Below, in pieces: positions 8,412-16,715 of a DNA stretch of 64,000 bases. The stretch comes from Streptomyces aureus (GTDB lineage: Bacteria > Actinomycetota > Actinomycetes > Streptomycetales > Streptomycetaceae): NCBI RefSeq assembly GCF_000725495.1, contig NZ_JNZD01000013.1, positions 434,001 to 498,000 on the forward strand. The letters are read 5' to 3'. The notes beneath the pieces were generated by a model. The model made no database searches and was not told the origin of the DNA. It worked only from the letters and a program-made list of their open reading frames with translations. Made by a program: the position numbers and the translations under genes. The stretch's first letter is position 1. Each line of letters begins with the position of its first letter.

Positions 8412-8440
8412 TTGACATAGCAATTGCTGAGTAGTCAACT
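8412..8440. promoter_or_regulatory. Candidate MarR operator overlapping the decarboxylase promoter
   Basis: An AT-rich island in very GC-rich DNA. It contains the perfect palindrome AGCAATTGCT (8419-8428) flanked by TTGAC (8412-8416) and GTCAA (8434-8438). TTGACA (8412-8417) could be the -35 of the decarboxylase, with a weak -10 (TCAACT, 8435-8440) 17 bp later, so a repressor on the palindrome would block it. Confidence 0.55.
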
Positions 8441-8491
8441 AAAGCAAGGGCGGTGCGCAACCGCCGGAGAGCACCGGAGAGGGAGACCCGC

Positions 8492-9856
8492 GTGGATCTG
8501 CAGCACTGGCTCGGCCGGGCCACCGAGGCCGTACAGGACTGGGCCGACGGTTTCGGCACCTTCCGGCCGCACACGTCACTGGAGGTGGACGACGAGCGCT
8601 TCGGTGCCGCCTTCGCGGAGTTCACGGTGAGGCTGAGGGACAACTATCCCTTCTTCCACCCCCGTTACGCGGGCCAGATGCTCAAGCCGCCGCACCCCGC
8701 CGCGGTGGTCGGCTACCTCACCGCGATGCTGATCAACCCCAACAACCACGCGCTGGACGGGGGGCCCGCCACCGCCGCGATGGAGCGCGAGGTCGTCGCC
8801 CTCCTGGCCACGATGTTCGGCTATGAGGGTCATCTGGGGCACCTGACCACCAGCGGCACGATCGCCAACCTGGAAGCCCTCTTCGTCGCCCGCGAGCTCC
8901 ATCCGGGGCGCGGGATCGCGCACAGCGCGGACGCCCACTACACCCACGGCCGCATGTGCCACGTCCTGGGCGTCGCGAGCCACGCCGTGCGCACGGACGC
9001 CCGGGGCCGGATGGACCTGGAGGATCTGGAGCGCGTACTGCGGACCGGGGAGGTGGGCACCGTCGTCGTCACCGCCGGGACCACCGGGCTCGGCGCCGTC
9101 GACCCCGTGGACGAGATCCTGCCGCTGGCCCGACGGCACGGCGTGCGGGTCCACGTCGACGCCGCCTACGGGGGGTTCTTCACCCTGCTCGCCGGTGCGG
9201 ACGGCCCCGAGGGACTTCCCGCCGGGCCCTGGCGGGCTATCGCGGGGTGCGACTCGATCGTCGTCGACCCGCACAAGCACGGTCTCCAGCCCTACGGCTG
9301 CGGCGCCGTCCTGTTCCGCGATCCCGAGGTGGGCCGCTTCTACCTCCACGACTCGCCCTACACGTACTTCACCTCCGACGAGCTGCACCTGGGCGAGATC
9401 AGCCTGGAGTGCTCGCGCGCGGGCGCCTCCGCGGCCGCCCTGTGGCTGACCTTCCGGCTCCTGCCGCCCACCCCCGAGGGTCTGGGCCGGGTCCTGGCGG
9501 CCGGCCGCCGCGCGGCCCTGAAGTGGGCCGGCCTGATCACCGCGTCCGACCTGCTGGAGCTCTACCAGCCGCCCGAGCTGGACATCGTCGGCTACTTCCC
9601 CGCCGTCGAACCCGCCTCGCTCTCGGGCATCGACGCGGTGTCCGGGCGGGTCCTCGCCGAGGGCATGACCGGCTCCGAGCCCGTGTTCCTGAGCACGCTC
9701 AAGGCCGGCGAGAAGGCGTTCACCGCCCGCCATCCCGGGGTCGCCGCGGACGCCGACGGCGCCCGGATCCTGCGCAGCGTGCTCATGAAGCCGGAGTCCG
9801 AGCACCACGTCGAGCGGCTGCACGCGCGGGTCGAGGACCTGGTGCGGGCCCGCTGA
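8492..9856 (+). CDS. Group II pyridoxal-phosphate-dependent decarboxylase
   Basis: A 454-residue cytosolic enzyme. GTG 8492 follows GGAGAGGGAG at good spacing. Motifs: LTTSGTIANLEALFVAR (cofactor phosphate contacts), HVDAAYGGFF with the Asp that pairs with the pyridine nitrogen, and the Schiff-base lysine in DSIVVDPHKHG (about Lys262). It begins LQHWLGRATEAVQDWADGF and lacks the C-terminal calmodulin-type tail of eukaryotic glutamate decarboxylases. Relatives decarboxylate aromatic amino acids, glutamate or diaminobutyrate, and the substrate cannot be fixed by eye. Divergent MarR control suggests an inducible pathway for amine formation or acid stress. Confidence 0.8.
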   Translation: MDLQHWLGRATEAVQDWADGFGTFRPHTSLEVDDERFGAAFAEFTVRLRDNYPFFHPRYAGQMLKPPHPAAVVGYLTAMLINPNNHALDGGPATAAMEREVVALLATMFGYEGHLGHLTTSGTIANLEALFVARELHPGRGIAHSADAHYTHGRMCHVLGVASHAVRTDARGRMDLEDLERVLRTGEVGTVVVTAGTTGLGAVDPVDEILPLARRHGVRVHVDAAYGGFFTLLAGADGPEGLPAGPWRAIAGCDSIVVDPHKHGLQPYGCGAVLFRDPEVGRFYLHDSPYTYFTSDELHLGEISLECSRAGASAAALWLTFRLLPPTPEGLGRVLAAGRRAALKWAGLITASDLLELYQPPELDIVGYFPAVEPASLSGIDAVSGRVLAEGMTGSEPVFLSTLKAGEKAFTARHPGVAADADGARILRSVLMKPESEHHVERLHARVEDLVRAR

Positions 9857-9877
9857 GCGGTCCGGGCGCGACCCGGG

Positions 9878-10480
9878 TCAGTTGCGCAGGCCCCAGTGGC
9901 CGCGGTGCACGACCTCGTCCATCCCGCGCCGGCGCTCCGCGATCCGGGCGCCCTGCGCGGGGACGTCGTCCGACCGGTAGCCGACCGTGATGCCGCCGAT
10001 CGGCGCGTACTCCCCGGGGATCCCGAACTCGGCGCGAAAGGGCTCCAGTTGTTCGGGCATGATCCCGAAGAAACAGGCGTCGAGTCCTTCGTCGACCGCG
10101 CTCAGCAGCATCATGAGCGCGGCCATCCCGGTGTCGACGTACCAGTAGGGGACCGGCCACCGGGCCTCGGCGCGGTCCTCCCAGCCCTTGTCGGGTTCGG
10201 CGTAGCGCTCCAGATACGCCGCCTTGTGGGCGAGCGGTACGACGACCAGCGGGGCGTCCTGCATGGTCGGGGTCTGCTCGACGCGGGTGGGGACGAACGG
10301 CCAGAAGCGGGCGCGGTCGGCGGGTTCGGTGAGCGCGAGGAACGCCCACCCCTGGGAGAAGCCGGCCGACGGGGCGCGCAGCGCGGAGGCGAGGACGCGC
10401 TCCACCGCCTCGGGGGCCAGCGGCTTGTCGGAGTAGTGCCGGATCATGCGACGACGACGGACCACCTCGGAGAACTCCAT
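9878..10480 (-). CDS. Nitroreductase family protein
   Basis: A 200-residue FMN-dependent reductase. It opens with the family signature EFSEVVRRRRMIRHYSDKPL and ALRAPSAGFSQGW (FMN phosphate-binding Arg/Ser). The central stretch DTGMAALMMLLSAVDEGLDA is the dimer helix, and PIGGITVGYRSDD closes the flavin site. Such enzymes reduce nitro, quinone or F420-like substrates, or dehalogenate; the natural substrate is unknown. It converges with the PLP decarboxylase across a 21-bp gap and diverges from the homocysteine methyltransferase gene. CAGGAT lies eight bases before the start, a weaker version of the leaderless arrangement seen nearby. Confidence 0.85.
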   Translation of the reverse strand: MEFSEVVRRRRMIRHYSDKPLAPEAVERVLASALRAPSAGFSQGWAFLALTEPADRARFWPFVPTRVEQTPTMQDAPLVVVPLAHKAAYLERYAEPDKGWEDRAEARWPVPYWYVDTGMAALMMLLSAVDEGLDACFFGIMPEQLEPFRAEFGIPGEYAPIGGITVGYRSDDVPAQGARIAERRRGMDEVVHRGHWGLRN

Positions 10481-10658
10481 GTCACCCGATCCTGCCAGGC
10501 CACGCCCCGCCGGGACCCCGGCTCCGTCCGGATCAAGCCGTCGGCCCGGGAGCGGGAAGGCCCCCGCCCGGCGGGGCGCGTCCTCGGCCCGGGTGTTCCG
10601 TTCCGCGGGACGGCCGCCCGACAGGTGGACGGGGGCGGGGCGCGGCCTCCGGATCGGT

Positions 10659-10670
10659 TAGCGTCGGGAC
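10659..10670 (+). promoter_or_regulatory. Leaderless -10 box of the homocysteine methyltransferase gene
   Basis: TAGCGT (10659-10664), then six bases, then ATG 10671. No Shine-Dalgarno is present. Confidence 0.6.
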
Positions 10671-11597
10671 ATGGCCAGCGACAACGCCCTCTCCCTCGCC
10701 GCCGCACTGTCCTCGGGCACGGTCGTGCTCGACGGAGGCATGTCCAACCAGCTGGAGGCGGCCGGACACGACCTCGGGGACGCGCTCTGGTCGGCGCGCC
10801 TGCTGGAGGACCGGCCCGAGGCGATCGTCGAGGCCCATCTCGCCTATTACGAGGCGGGCGCGGACGTGGCGATCACCGCCAGCTACCAGGCGACGTTCGA
10901 CGGGTTCGCCCGGCGCGGCATCCCGCGCGAGCGGGTCGCCGGGCTGCTCGCCCTGAGCGTCGGGTCGGCGCGCGAGGCCGCGCGGCGCGCGCACGCGAAG
11001 GGCGCCACGCGGCCGCTGTGGGTCGCGGCGTCGGTGGGGCCGTACGGGGCGATGCTCGCGGACGGCTCCGAGTACCGGGGGCGCTACGGACTGAGCGTCG
11101 CGGAGCTGGAGCGCTTCCACCGGCCGCGCCTGGAGGTGCTGGCCGCCGCCGCGCCCGACGTGCTGGCCCTGGAGACGGTTCCGGACGCGGACGAGGCGCG
11201 GGCGCTGCTTCGCGGGATCCGCGGGCTCGGCGTACCGGCGTGGCTGTCCTACAGCGTGGCCGGGGACCGTACGCGGGCCGGTCAGCCGCTGGAGGAGGCC
11301 TTCGCCCTGGCCGCCGAGGCGGACGAGGTGATCGCGGTCGGGGTCAACTGCTGCGCGCCCGAGGACGTCGACGCGGCCGTCGCCACGGCCTCGCGCGTGA
11401 CCGGCAAGCCGGTGGTGGTCTACCCGAACAGCGGTGAGGCGTGGGACGCGACGGCCCGCGCCTGGACCGGCGCCTCCACGTTCGCCTCCGAGCAGGTCGT
11501 CGGCTGGGAGCGGGCCGGCGCCCGGCTGATCGGCGGCTGCTGCCGGGTGGGCCCGGAGGCGATCACCGGAATCACGTCGGCCCTCCGAGCGACCTGA
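10671..11597 (+). CDS. mmuM: Homocysteine S-methyltransferase
   Basis: A 308-residue zinc enzyme that transfers a methyl group from S-methylmethionine (or S-adenosylmethionine) to homocysteine, giving methionine. It begins with LDGGMSNQLEAAG, contains YYEAGADVAITASYQATFDG, and has the three zinc cysteines in GVNCC (Cys227/228) and GGCC (Cys290/291). Length and order match E. coli MmuM. It is a single-gene unit with a leaderless promoter, convergent with the carboxylesterase, so methionine salvage here is separate from the sulfur operon about 12 kb downstream. I saw no SAM riboswitch in the 190-bp upstream gap. Confidence 0.88.
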   Translation: MASDNALSLAAALSSGTVVLDGGMSNQLEAAGHDLGDALWSARLLEDRPEAIVEAHLAYYEAGADVAITASYQATFDGFARRGIPRERVAGLLALSVGSAREAARRAHAKGATRPLWVAASVGPYGAMLADGSEYRGRYGLSVAELERFHRPRLEVLAAAAPDVLALETVPDADEARALLRGIRGLGVPAWLSYSVAGDRTRAGQPLEEAFALAAEADEVIAVGVNCCAPEDVDAAVATASRVTGKPVVVYPNSGEAWDATARAWTGASTFASEQVVGWERAGARLIGGCCRVGPEAITGITSALRAT

Positions 11598-11641
11598 TCC
11601 AGCCCCGGACCCACGAACCGTCACCCCAGCCGGCGGCAGGG

Positions 11642-13426
11642 TCAGCGTCTGCCCGCTCCGCCCGGGCGGCGGAAGCGGCGGACGACCGCGAGCGGTGTCG
11701 TGATGCGTACGGGCGCGTCGACGGACGGAGGGGCGGACGGGTCCTCGGTCACCGTGGACGGGCCGTCCGCGGGTTCGGGGTCCGCGCCGGTGCCGGACCG
11801 GACGGCGACCGCGGGCGTCGGCGCGGGGACGGTCCCGACCGTGGATCCGCCGATGTGGCGGCGCGTGGGGCCGGTCGCCGGCCTGGCCGCGGCTCTGGCC
11901 GACTCGGCCGCCCACAGGGCGAGTTCGGGGTCACGGGGGCCGTGGACGGTGTGCGGGTCGCCGTCGCCGAAGATCCGGACGGGGTGCGTGTCGTCCCAGG
12001 CGGCCCACCCCGGGTCGCCGTGGGTCGCGAACCGCACCCAGGCCGCGTGCATCGCGTCCGCCAGCTCCTGCGGGGCGCCCTCGCCCGCGAGCTTCGCCGA
12101 CTCCGGCACACCGGCCGTGTCGAAGACGAAGCCCAGTTCCAGGGCGTGGCAGGCGCCGAGGTCCGGCACGTTGGAGGGCCAGGCGAACTCGTAGACGTGC
12201 GCCGGGGCGCGGACGTCGGCGCCGGGGGCGGTGGAGGGAGTGCCGCCGCGCGCGTCGGCGAGGCGGTGCAGCGGTACCCGCAGGAGGTGGTCGGTGATCA
12301 TCTGGCCGACGAGGTCGGCGGTGCCCGCCTCGGGACGGAGGCTCCGGTACCCGCGGGGCACCTCGTGGCCGCAGTGGCAGCGGGCCATCGCGCCGGCCAG
12401 GGCCACCGGGCCCAGCCGGTCGACGCGCTCCAGGAGCCCGCCCGGCACGAGCCACAGCCGGTACTCGTCGCGGGTCCAGCCGAGCAGCAGGCCGACGTCC
12501 GCCGCGGCGCCCTCGACCAGGGCCTCCAGGGGATCGCGCGGTACCAGGTCACCGTCGACGACGATCCCGAAGGCGGGACCGCCGAGCACCGGGCTGCTGA
12601 GTCTGCCCACGTCGGCCTGGGTGCGCAGCAGCAGGTCGCGGTCCACGGCGGCGAACGCCTCCGCCGTCGCGGGGACCTTCAGCCGGGTGGCCATCCTGCG
12701 CACCATCCGGCGCACCTTGTCGCGGTCGCTCACCTCGGGCGGCCCGCTCTGCAGCACCGCCCGCCGGAACAGGCCCCGGGCCCGCGGGCTCGCGAGCAGG
12801 GCGCCGATGCTGATGGCTCCGGCGGACTCGCCGAAGACGGTCACCCGGCCGGGGTCTCCGCCGAACCGGGCGACGGACTCGTGCACCCACTCCAGCGCGG
12901 CGAGCTGGTCGCGCAGTCCGGGGTTGGCGGGCGCGTCCGGGAAGAGTCCGTAACCCTCCACGCCCAGGCGGTAGTTGAAGGACACGAAGACGACGCCGTC
13001 GCGGGCGAAGGCGTGCCCGTCGTACACGGGCACGGCCGAGGAACCGCGGGTCAGGGCTCCGCCGTGGATCCACACCATGACGGGGAGGCGGGCGGCGGGG
13101 TCCGGGGCCGGGGTCCACACGTTCAGATTGAGACAGTCGTCGCCGGGGACGACGGGGTCGGCGAGGAGCTTGGCGAAGGCCTCGGAGTAAGGCGGCTTGG
13201 GCGGGGTCGGCCCGAACGCTCCGGCGTCCCGGACCCCGTCCCAGGGTTCGGGGGGCTCGGGCGGCCGGAACCGGCGGGCGCCGAAGGGAGGGGCCGCGTA
13301 CGGGACGCCCCGGAAGACCGCGATCCCGTTCTCGTACCGGCCGCGCACCGCTCCGTAGGGGGTGGGGACCACCGGGTCCCTCTTCTCCGCCACCGGATCC
13401 ACCGAGTCCACCGAGTCCGCCGTCAT
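11642..13426 (-). CDS. Type B carboxylesterase
   Basis: A 594-residue alpha/beta hydrolase. Signatures: early FRGVPYAAPPFGARRF, the EDCL-like block GDDCLNLNVWTP, the oxyanion loop WIHGGALTRG (about 119-128), and the nucleophile elbow GESAGA with Ser201. A late HALELGFVFDT segment provides the expected His region. ATG 13426 is preferred to a GTG 18 bases earlier because GAGGAG lies upstream at usable spacing. The last 70 residues form an Ala/Pro/Thr-rich tail ending in a basic patch (VVRRFRRPGGAGRR), unusual for the family. No signal peptide is evident. It would hydrolyse carboxylic esters of unknown structure. Confidence 0.85.
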   Translation of the reverse strand: MTADSVDSVDPVAEKRDPVVPTPYGAVRGRYENGIAVFRGVPYAAPPFGARRFRPPEPPEPWDGVRDAGAFGPTPPKPPYSEAFAKLLADPVVPGDDCLNLNVWTPAPDPAARLPVMVWIHGGALTRGSSAVPVYDGHAFARDGVVFVSFNYRLGVEGYGLFPDAPANPGLRDQLAALEWVHESVARFGGDPGRVTVFGESAGAISIGALLASPRARGLFRRAVLQSGPPEVSDRDKVRRMVRRMATRLKVPATAEAFAAVDRDLLLRTQADVGRLSSPVLGGPAFGIVVDGDLVPRDPLEALVEGAAADVGLLLGWTRDEYRLWLVPGGLLERVDRLGPVALAGAMARCHCGHEVPRGYRSLRPEAGTADLVGQMITDHLLRVPLHRLADARGGTPSTAPGADVRAPAHVYEFAWPSNVPDLGACHALELGFVFDTAGVPESAKLAGEGAPQELADAMHAAWVRFATHGDPGWAAWDDTHPVRIFGDGDPHTVHGPRDPELALWAAESARAAARPATGPTRRHIGGSTVGTVPAPTPAVAVRSGTGADPEPADGPSTVTEDPSAPPSVDAPVRITTPLAVVRRFRRPGGAGRR

Positions 13427-13745
13427 CCGGGACCAGCTCCTCACCGTCGCGCGCTGTAGAGATCAGAGCATCACATCGCGTCGCGGTATTCCTGTCGAGA
13501 ATGCCTTGACCGGCCGATTCCGCGGGACGCCGAGACGGGGTCCGAGGGACGCCGAGACGGGGTCCGTGGAGCGCCGACACGGGTTCCGTGGGGCGCCACA
13601 CGGGCCCGGCGGGGCCGGTGGCGGGCTCCCGACGGGGCCCGGGCGGGCCCGGTCCACGGTCGGCCGCCGGTCCTGAGCCGCCCCAGAGCAGCCCCGGACA
13701 CCCCCGGCCGGCCCTGCACCGCCCCCACGACGCCCCCGACGACGG
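13427..13745. other. 319-bp intergenic stretch with tandem repeats
   Basis: The interval between two minus-strand genes (carboxylesterase and ThuA) has no convincing coding sequence. Its notable content is the 22-bp tandem array at 13521-13604. A sequence less GC-rich than its surroundings (about 13455-13510) may hold the carboxylesterase promoter, but I found no good -35/-10 pair. Confidence 0.5.
13521..13604. repeat. 22-bp tandem repeat, about 3.8 copies
   Basis: Units start at 13521, 13543, 13565 and 13587. The first two differ at a single base (core GGGACGCCGAGACGGGGTC); the third has several changes and the fourth is partial. Decay away from the first copies suggests ongoing expansion or loss. 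Confidence 0.85.
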
Positions 13746-14426
13746 TCAGCTCCCCGGGCCCGCGGCGGGCTCCCGGGCCGCCCAGAGGATGCCCCCGAGC
13801 AGATGCCGGCGGAAGTCCGGGTCCTCGTACGCCTCCGCGGAGTGCCCCAGCGCGGTGTAGAAGACCCGGCCGGTGCCCTGCTCCCGGCACCAGACCAGGG
13901 GGTGGTCGGCGCCCATTCCGCCGCCCTCGTAGGAGGTCTCGTCGGCGGAGGCGAGCACGCGCACATGCTCCGCTTCGCGCGGGTTCGTACGGAAGTCGTA
14001 CCATTCGTCCGTGAATGCCCAGACCGGCGGCAGGTGCCGGGTCGCGGGATGTCCGTGGTCCTCGACGAGGACCCGGCCCGGCTGGAGGTCCGGGTGCCGG
14101 TCGAAGCGGGCTCCGAGCAGGTCGCCGTAGTGGGGCCAGTCGTATTCGGTGCACGCGGCGGCGTGCACCCCGACGAAACCGCCGCCGCCCTCGACATGGG
14201 CCGCGAGCCGGCCGCGGCCCGCCGGGGTGAGCACCTCGCCGCTGGTCGACAGGAAGACGACGGCCGCGTACGGGTCGAGGGGGGCCTCGAGGACCGCGGG
14301 GTCCTCGGTGGCGTCGGTCGCGAAGCCGTGGGCCCGGCCGAGCGCGCGCACGGCGCTTACGGCGGCCGGTATGGAGTCGTGCCGGTAACCGGTCGTACGG
14401 GTGTACACGAGAACGCGGAAGACCAT
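13746..14426 (-). CDS. ThuA domain protein
   Basis: A 226-residue protein of the ThuA class (a glutamine-amidotransferase-like fold found in sugar-utilisation loci). It starts RVLVYTRTTGYRHDSIPAAV, has VVFLSTSGEVLT, and the block EGGGGFVGVHAAACTEYDWP in the position of the amidotransferase nucleophile elbow. It ends with VFYTALGHSAEAYEDPDFRR, the usual ThuA C-terminal motif. It has no signal peptide and no sugar operon around it, so a part in trehalose or disaccharide metabolism is only by family. It appears leaderless and diverges from an equally leaderless VOC gene. Confidence 0.85.
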   Translation of the reverse strand: MVFRVLVYTRTTGYRHDSIPAAVSAVRALGRAHGFATDATEDPAVLEAPLDPYAAVVFLSTSGEVLTPAGRGRLAAHVEGGGGFVGVHAAACTEYDWPHYGDLLGARFDRHPDLQPGRVLVEDHGHPATRHLPPVWAFTDEWYDFRTNPREAEHVRVLASADETSYEGGGMGADHPLVWCREQGTGRVFYTALGHSAEAYEDPDFRRHLLGGILWAAREPAAGPGS

Positions 14427-14438
14427 GCCCGGAGCCTA
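14427..14438 (-). promoter_or_regulatory. Leaderless -10 box of the ThuA gene
   Basis: Minus strand TAGGCT (14438-14433), six bases, ATG 14426; no ribosome-binding site. Confidence 0.6.
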
Positions 14439-14502
14439 AGGGCTGCGCACCGGGGAGGGAGCGCTGTCCGTTTCCTTCAAGACCGGCGGACGGGGACCTG
14501 CC

Positions 14503-14514
14503 TACGGTGGCCGC
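14503..14514 (+). promoter_or_regulatory. Leaderless -10 box of the VOC gene
   Basis: TACGGT (14503-14508), six bases, ATG 14515; no ribosome-binding site. The hexamer is the same as that of aidB. Confidence 0.6.
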
Positions 14515-14928
14515 ATGACTCCACGATTCGATGTGATCGGGCTGGCCGTCTCCGACATGGCCGCCTCCCTCGCCTTCTACCGCCGCCTCGGGCTCGTCTT
14601 CCCCGACGGCGCCGAGAACGAGCCGCACGTCGAGGCCGGACTGCCCGGCGGGCTGCGCCTCGCGCTGGACACGGAGGACACCATCCTTTCGTTCCACCCC
14701 GCCTGGCGGCCCCCGGCCGGCGGCGGCCGGGCCTCGCTCGCCTTCCGCTGCGAGGACCCCGCCGAGGTCGACTCGGTGTACGAGGAGCTCGTCGGCGCGG
14801 GCCATCACGGCGAGCTCAAGCCGTGGGACGCCTTCTGGGGCATGCGGTACGCCGTCGTGCACGACCCGGACGGCAACGGCGTCGACCTGTTCGCCCCGCT
14901 GCCGGAGGCACCCGCCCCCGCCCCCTAA
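14515..14928 (+). CDS. VOC (glyoxalase/bleomycin-resistance) family protein
   Basis: A 137-residue two-module VOC protein. The first module holds GLAVSDMAASLAFYRRLGL and the second SLAFRCEDPAEVDSVYEELV followed by AVVHDPDGNGVDLFAPL, the canonical metal-site strand. VOC members include dioxygenases, isomerases and drug-binding proteins; nothing in the sequence or neighbours narrows this. The final residues are a Pro/Ala tail. It converges on an AraC gene with six bases between the stop codons. Confidence 0.82.
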   Translation: MTPRFDVIGLAVSDMAASLAFYRRLGLVFPDGAENEPHVEAGLPGGLRLALDTEDTILSFHPAWRPPAGGGRASLAFRCEDPAEVDSVYEELVGAGHHGELKPWDAFWGMRYAVVHDPDGNGVDLFAPLPEAPAPAP

Positions 14929-14934
14929 GGCATG

Positions 14935-15657
14935 TCACCTGCGGCCGGTCAGTTCGCCGAGCGTCATTCCCGTCAACTCCCGTACGTCGCGGGCCAGATG
15001 GGCCTGGTCCGCGAACCCGGCGCGGAGCGCGGCGACGGCGAAGGGCTCGTCGTCGCGGGCGAGGGCGAGCGCCCGTTGCAGGCGCAGGATCCGGGCCAGG
15101 GTCTTGGGGCCGTAGCCGAAGGCGGTGAGCGAGCGGCGGTGCAGCCGCCGTGCGCCCAGGCCCAGCCGGTCGGCGGTCTCGGCGACCGGGCGGCCCGCGT
15201 CCAGCGCGGCCACCACCTCCCGGAGCAGCGGGTCGGGAGGCGGGGCCTGTGCCGCGCGGAGCAGCGCGACCTCTTCGAGCGCCAGGACGGGATCGGCGGC
15301 CGCGTCGATCCGCGCGGCGAGCCGGCGCACCTCGGCGGCGGGCCACAGGTCGGTCAACTCCACGCGCCGGTCACGGAGTTCGTGGGCGGGCACGCCCAGG
15401 TAGGCGGGGGCGGTGCCGGGGTGGAAGCGGACGCCGGCCCAGCGGCGGGGCGGGCCCTCGGGGACGTGGGACCGGGTGTCGGGACCCGCGACGAGCAGCC
15501 GTCCCTCGGTCCACAGCAGATCCATGCAGCCGTCGGGCAGCACGGCGGACCGGGCGCGTTCGGACCCCCGAGCCGCGTCGGCGTCCGGTGCCGGTCCGCC
15601 CGGGGCGCGGCTCCAGACCACCGCGCCCGGCAGCCGGGACGCCCGTTCCGCGTACAT
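14935..15657 (-). CDS. AraC family transcriptional regulator
   Basis: A 240-residue regulator. The N-terminal part is the small beta domain common in actinobacteria ([20 protein letters not shown], then [22 protein letters not shown]). The C-terminal third holds two helix-turn-helix units: [18 protein letters not shown] and [20 protein letters not shown], with the usual tail [11 protein letters not shown]. Its -10 box overlaps the stop codon of the upstream AraC gene, so it can be transcribed on its own despite the 10-bp gap. Its convergence with the VOC gene hints at a link but proves none. Confidence 0.85.
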   Translation of the reverse strand: MYAERASRLPGAVVWSRAPGGPAPDADAARGSERARSAVLPDGCMDLLWTEGRLLVAGPDTRSHVPEGPPRRWAGVRFHPGTAPAYLGVPAHELRDRRVELTDLWPAAEVRRLAARIDAAADPVLALEEVALLRAAQAPPPDPLLREVVAALDAGRPVAETADRLGLGARRLHRRSLTAFGYGPKTLARILRLQRALALARDDEPFAVAALRAGFADQAHLARDVRELTGMTLGELTGRR

Positions 15658-15670
15658 GTCCGCCAGGCTA
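15658..15670 (-). promoter_or_regulatory. Leaderless -10 box of the AraC gene at 15657
   Basis: Minus strand TAGCCT (15670-15665), seven bases, ATG 15657. The box overlaps the stop codon of the next AraC gene (15668-15670). Confidence 0.55.
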
Positions 15671-16636
15671 CGCCGGGCGGGCCCGGTGCTCCTGGGGGCT
15701 GACGCCGTAGAGCCGTTTGAAGGCGCTGGAGAGCGCGAAGGCGCTGCCGTAGCCGACGTGGCGGGCGATCGTCTCCAGGGTGTCGTCGCTCTCGCGGAGC
15801 CGGTCCGCGGCCGAGGCGAGGCGCCGGCCGGTCAGATAGGTCATCGGGGGTTCCCCGACGAGTTCGCCGAAGCGCCGGGCCAGCGCGGCGCGCGAGACGC
15901 CGGTCTCGGCGGCGAGCGCGGCGACCGTCCAGGGGCGGGCGGGGTCGTCCTGGAGGAGCCGGAGCGCCCGGCCCACGACGGGGTCCGCGAGGGCCCGGTA
16001 CCAGGCGGGGGCTGCGGCCTCGGGGCGGGAGAACCAGGCCCGCAGGGCGCTGATCGTCAGCAGGTCGAGGAGGCGGTCCAGGACGACCGCCTGGCCGGGT
16101 TCGTCGCGCGCCATCTCGGCGGCGAGGATCGGGGTCAGCGGGCACTCCCACACGTCGGAGGAGAGCGTGAGCAGCGGCGGCAGGGCGTCGAGCAGCGGGC
16201 CGTGGACCTCGCCGCGCATCAGGTACGTGCCGATGAGCAGCACCGTCGAGCCGTCGGGCTCGCCCCAGCTGCGCACCCCGAGGTCCCAGTGGCCGCTCAG
16301 CGGGCGCCCGTCCGGGTAGTGGCACTCGCCGCCGGGCAGGATCACGGCCCCCGGCGCGGTGGCGGGGTCGTCGGCGCACCGGTACGGGTCGGGGCCGCGC
16401 GCGATGGCGAGGTCGCCGGCCCGCAGCCGCAGCGCCTCTCCCCGGTCCGGCACGACCCAGGCGTCGCCGCGGACCGCCAGCATGACCGTCAGCGGGGCGC
16501 GGTCCTCGACGCGTACGCACCAGGGGGGATCGAAGCAGGCGCGGATCATGAACGCGCCGCGTGCGCGTGGACCCTCCAGCAGGCCGGCGAGGGGGTCTCC
16601 CCGGGTGAGCATGTCCGAGCGCGACGGAACGTCCAT
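15668..16636 (-). CDS. AraC family regulator with cupin-type sensor domain
   Basis: A 322-residue regulator. Residues about 1-190 form a cupin-like sensor ([37 protein letters not shown]). The DNA-binding part is at about 210-320: [21 protein letters not shown] and [20 protein letters not shown], then [13 protein letters not shown]. This cupin-AraC arrangement is usually linked to redox-sensitive or aldehyde control, but the effector is unknown. ATG 16636 is favoured because TACCCT stands six bases before it and no longer version has a ribosome site. It is unrelated in its N-terminus to the AraC gene just downstream. Confidence 0.85.
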   Translation of the reverse strand: MDVPSRSDMLTRGDPLAGLLEGPRARGAFMIRACFDPPWCVRVEDRAPLTVMLAVRGDAWVVPDRGEALRLRAGDLAIARGPDPYRCADDPATAPGAVILPGGECHYPDGRPLSGHWDLGVRSWGEPDGSTVLLIGTYLMRGEVHGPLLDALPPLLTLSSDVWECPLTPILAAEMARDEPGQAVVLDRLLDLLTISALRAWFSRPEAAAPAWYRALADPVVGRALRLLQDDPARPWTVAALAAETGVSRAALARRFGELVGEPPMTYLTGRRLASAADRLRESDDTLETIARHVGYGSAFALSSAFKRLYGVSPQEHRARPA

Positions 16637-16648
16637 GGCGTCAGGGTA
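16637..16648 (-). promoter_or_regulatory. Leaderless -10 box of the cupin-AraC gene
   Basis: Minus strand TACCCT (16648-16643), six bases, ATG 16636. Confidence 0.6.
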
Positions 16649-16715
16649 GACGGCGGCGGGACGGCCGCTGACGCCCGCCCACGGGCCTCGCGAAGAGCGT
16701 CCGGGTGGTGCCGGG

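Noticed and set aside
10481..10670. SAM or B12 riboswitch upstream of mmuM
   Set aside because: The gene appears leaderless and I found no conserved riboswitch core in the gap.
13521..13604. CRISPR array
   Set aside because: The 22-bp units are head to tail with no unique spacers and there are no cas genes.
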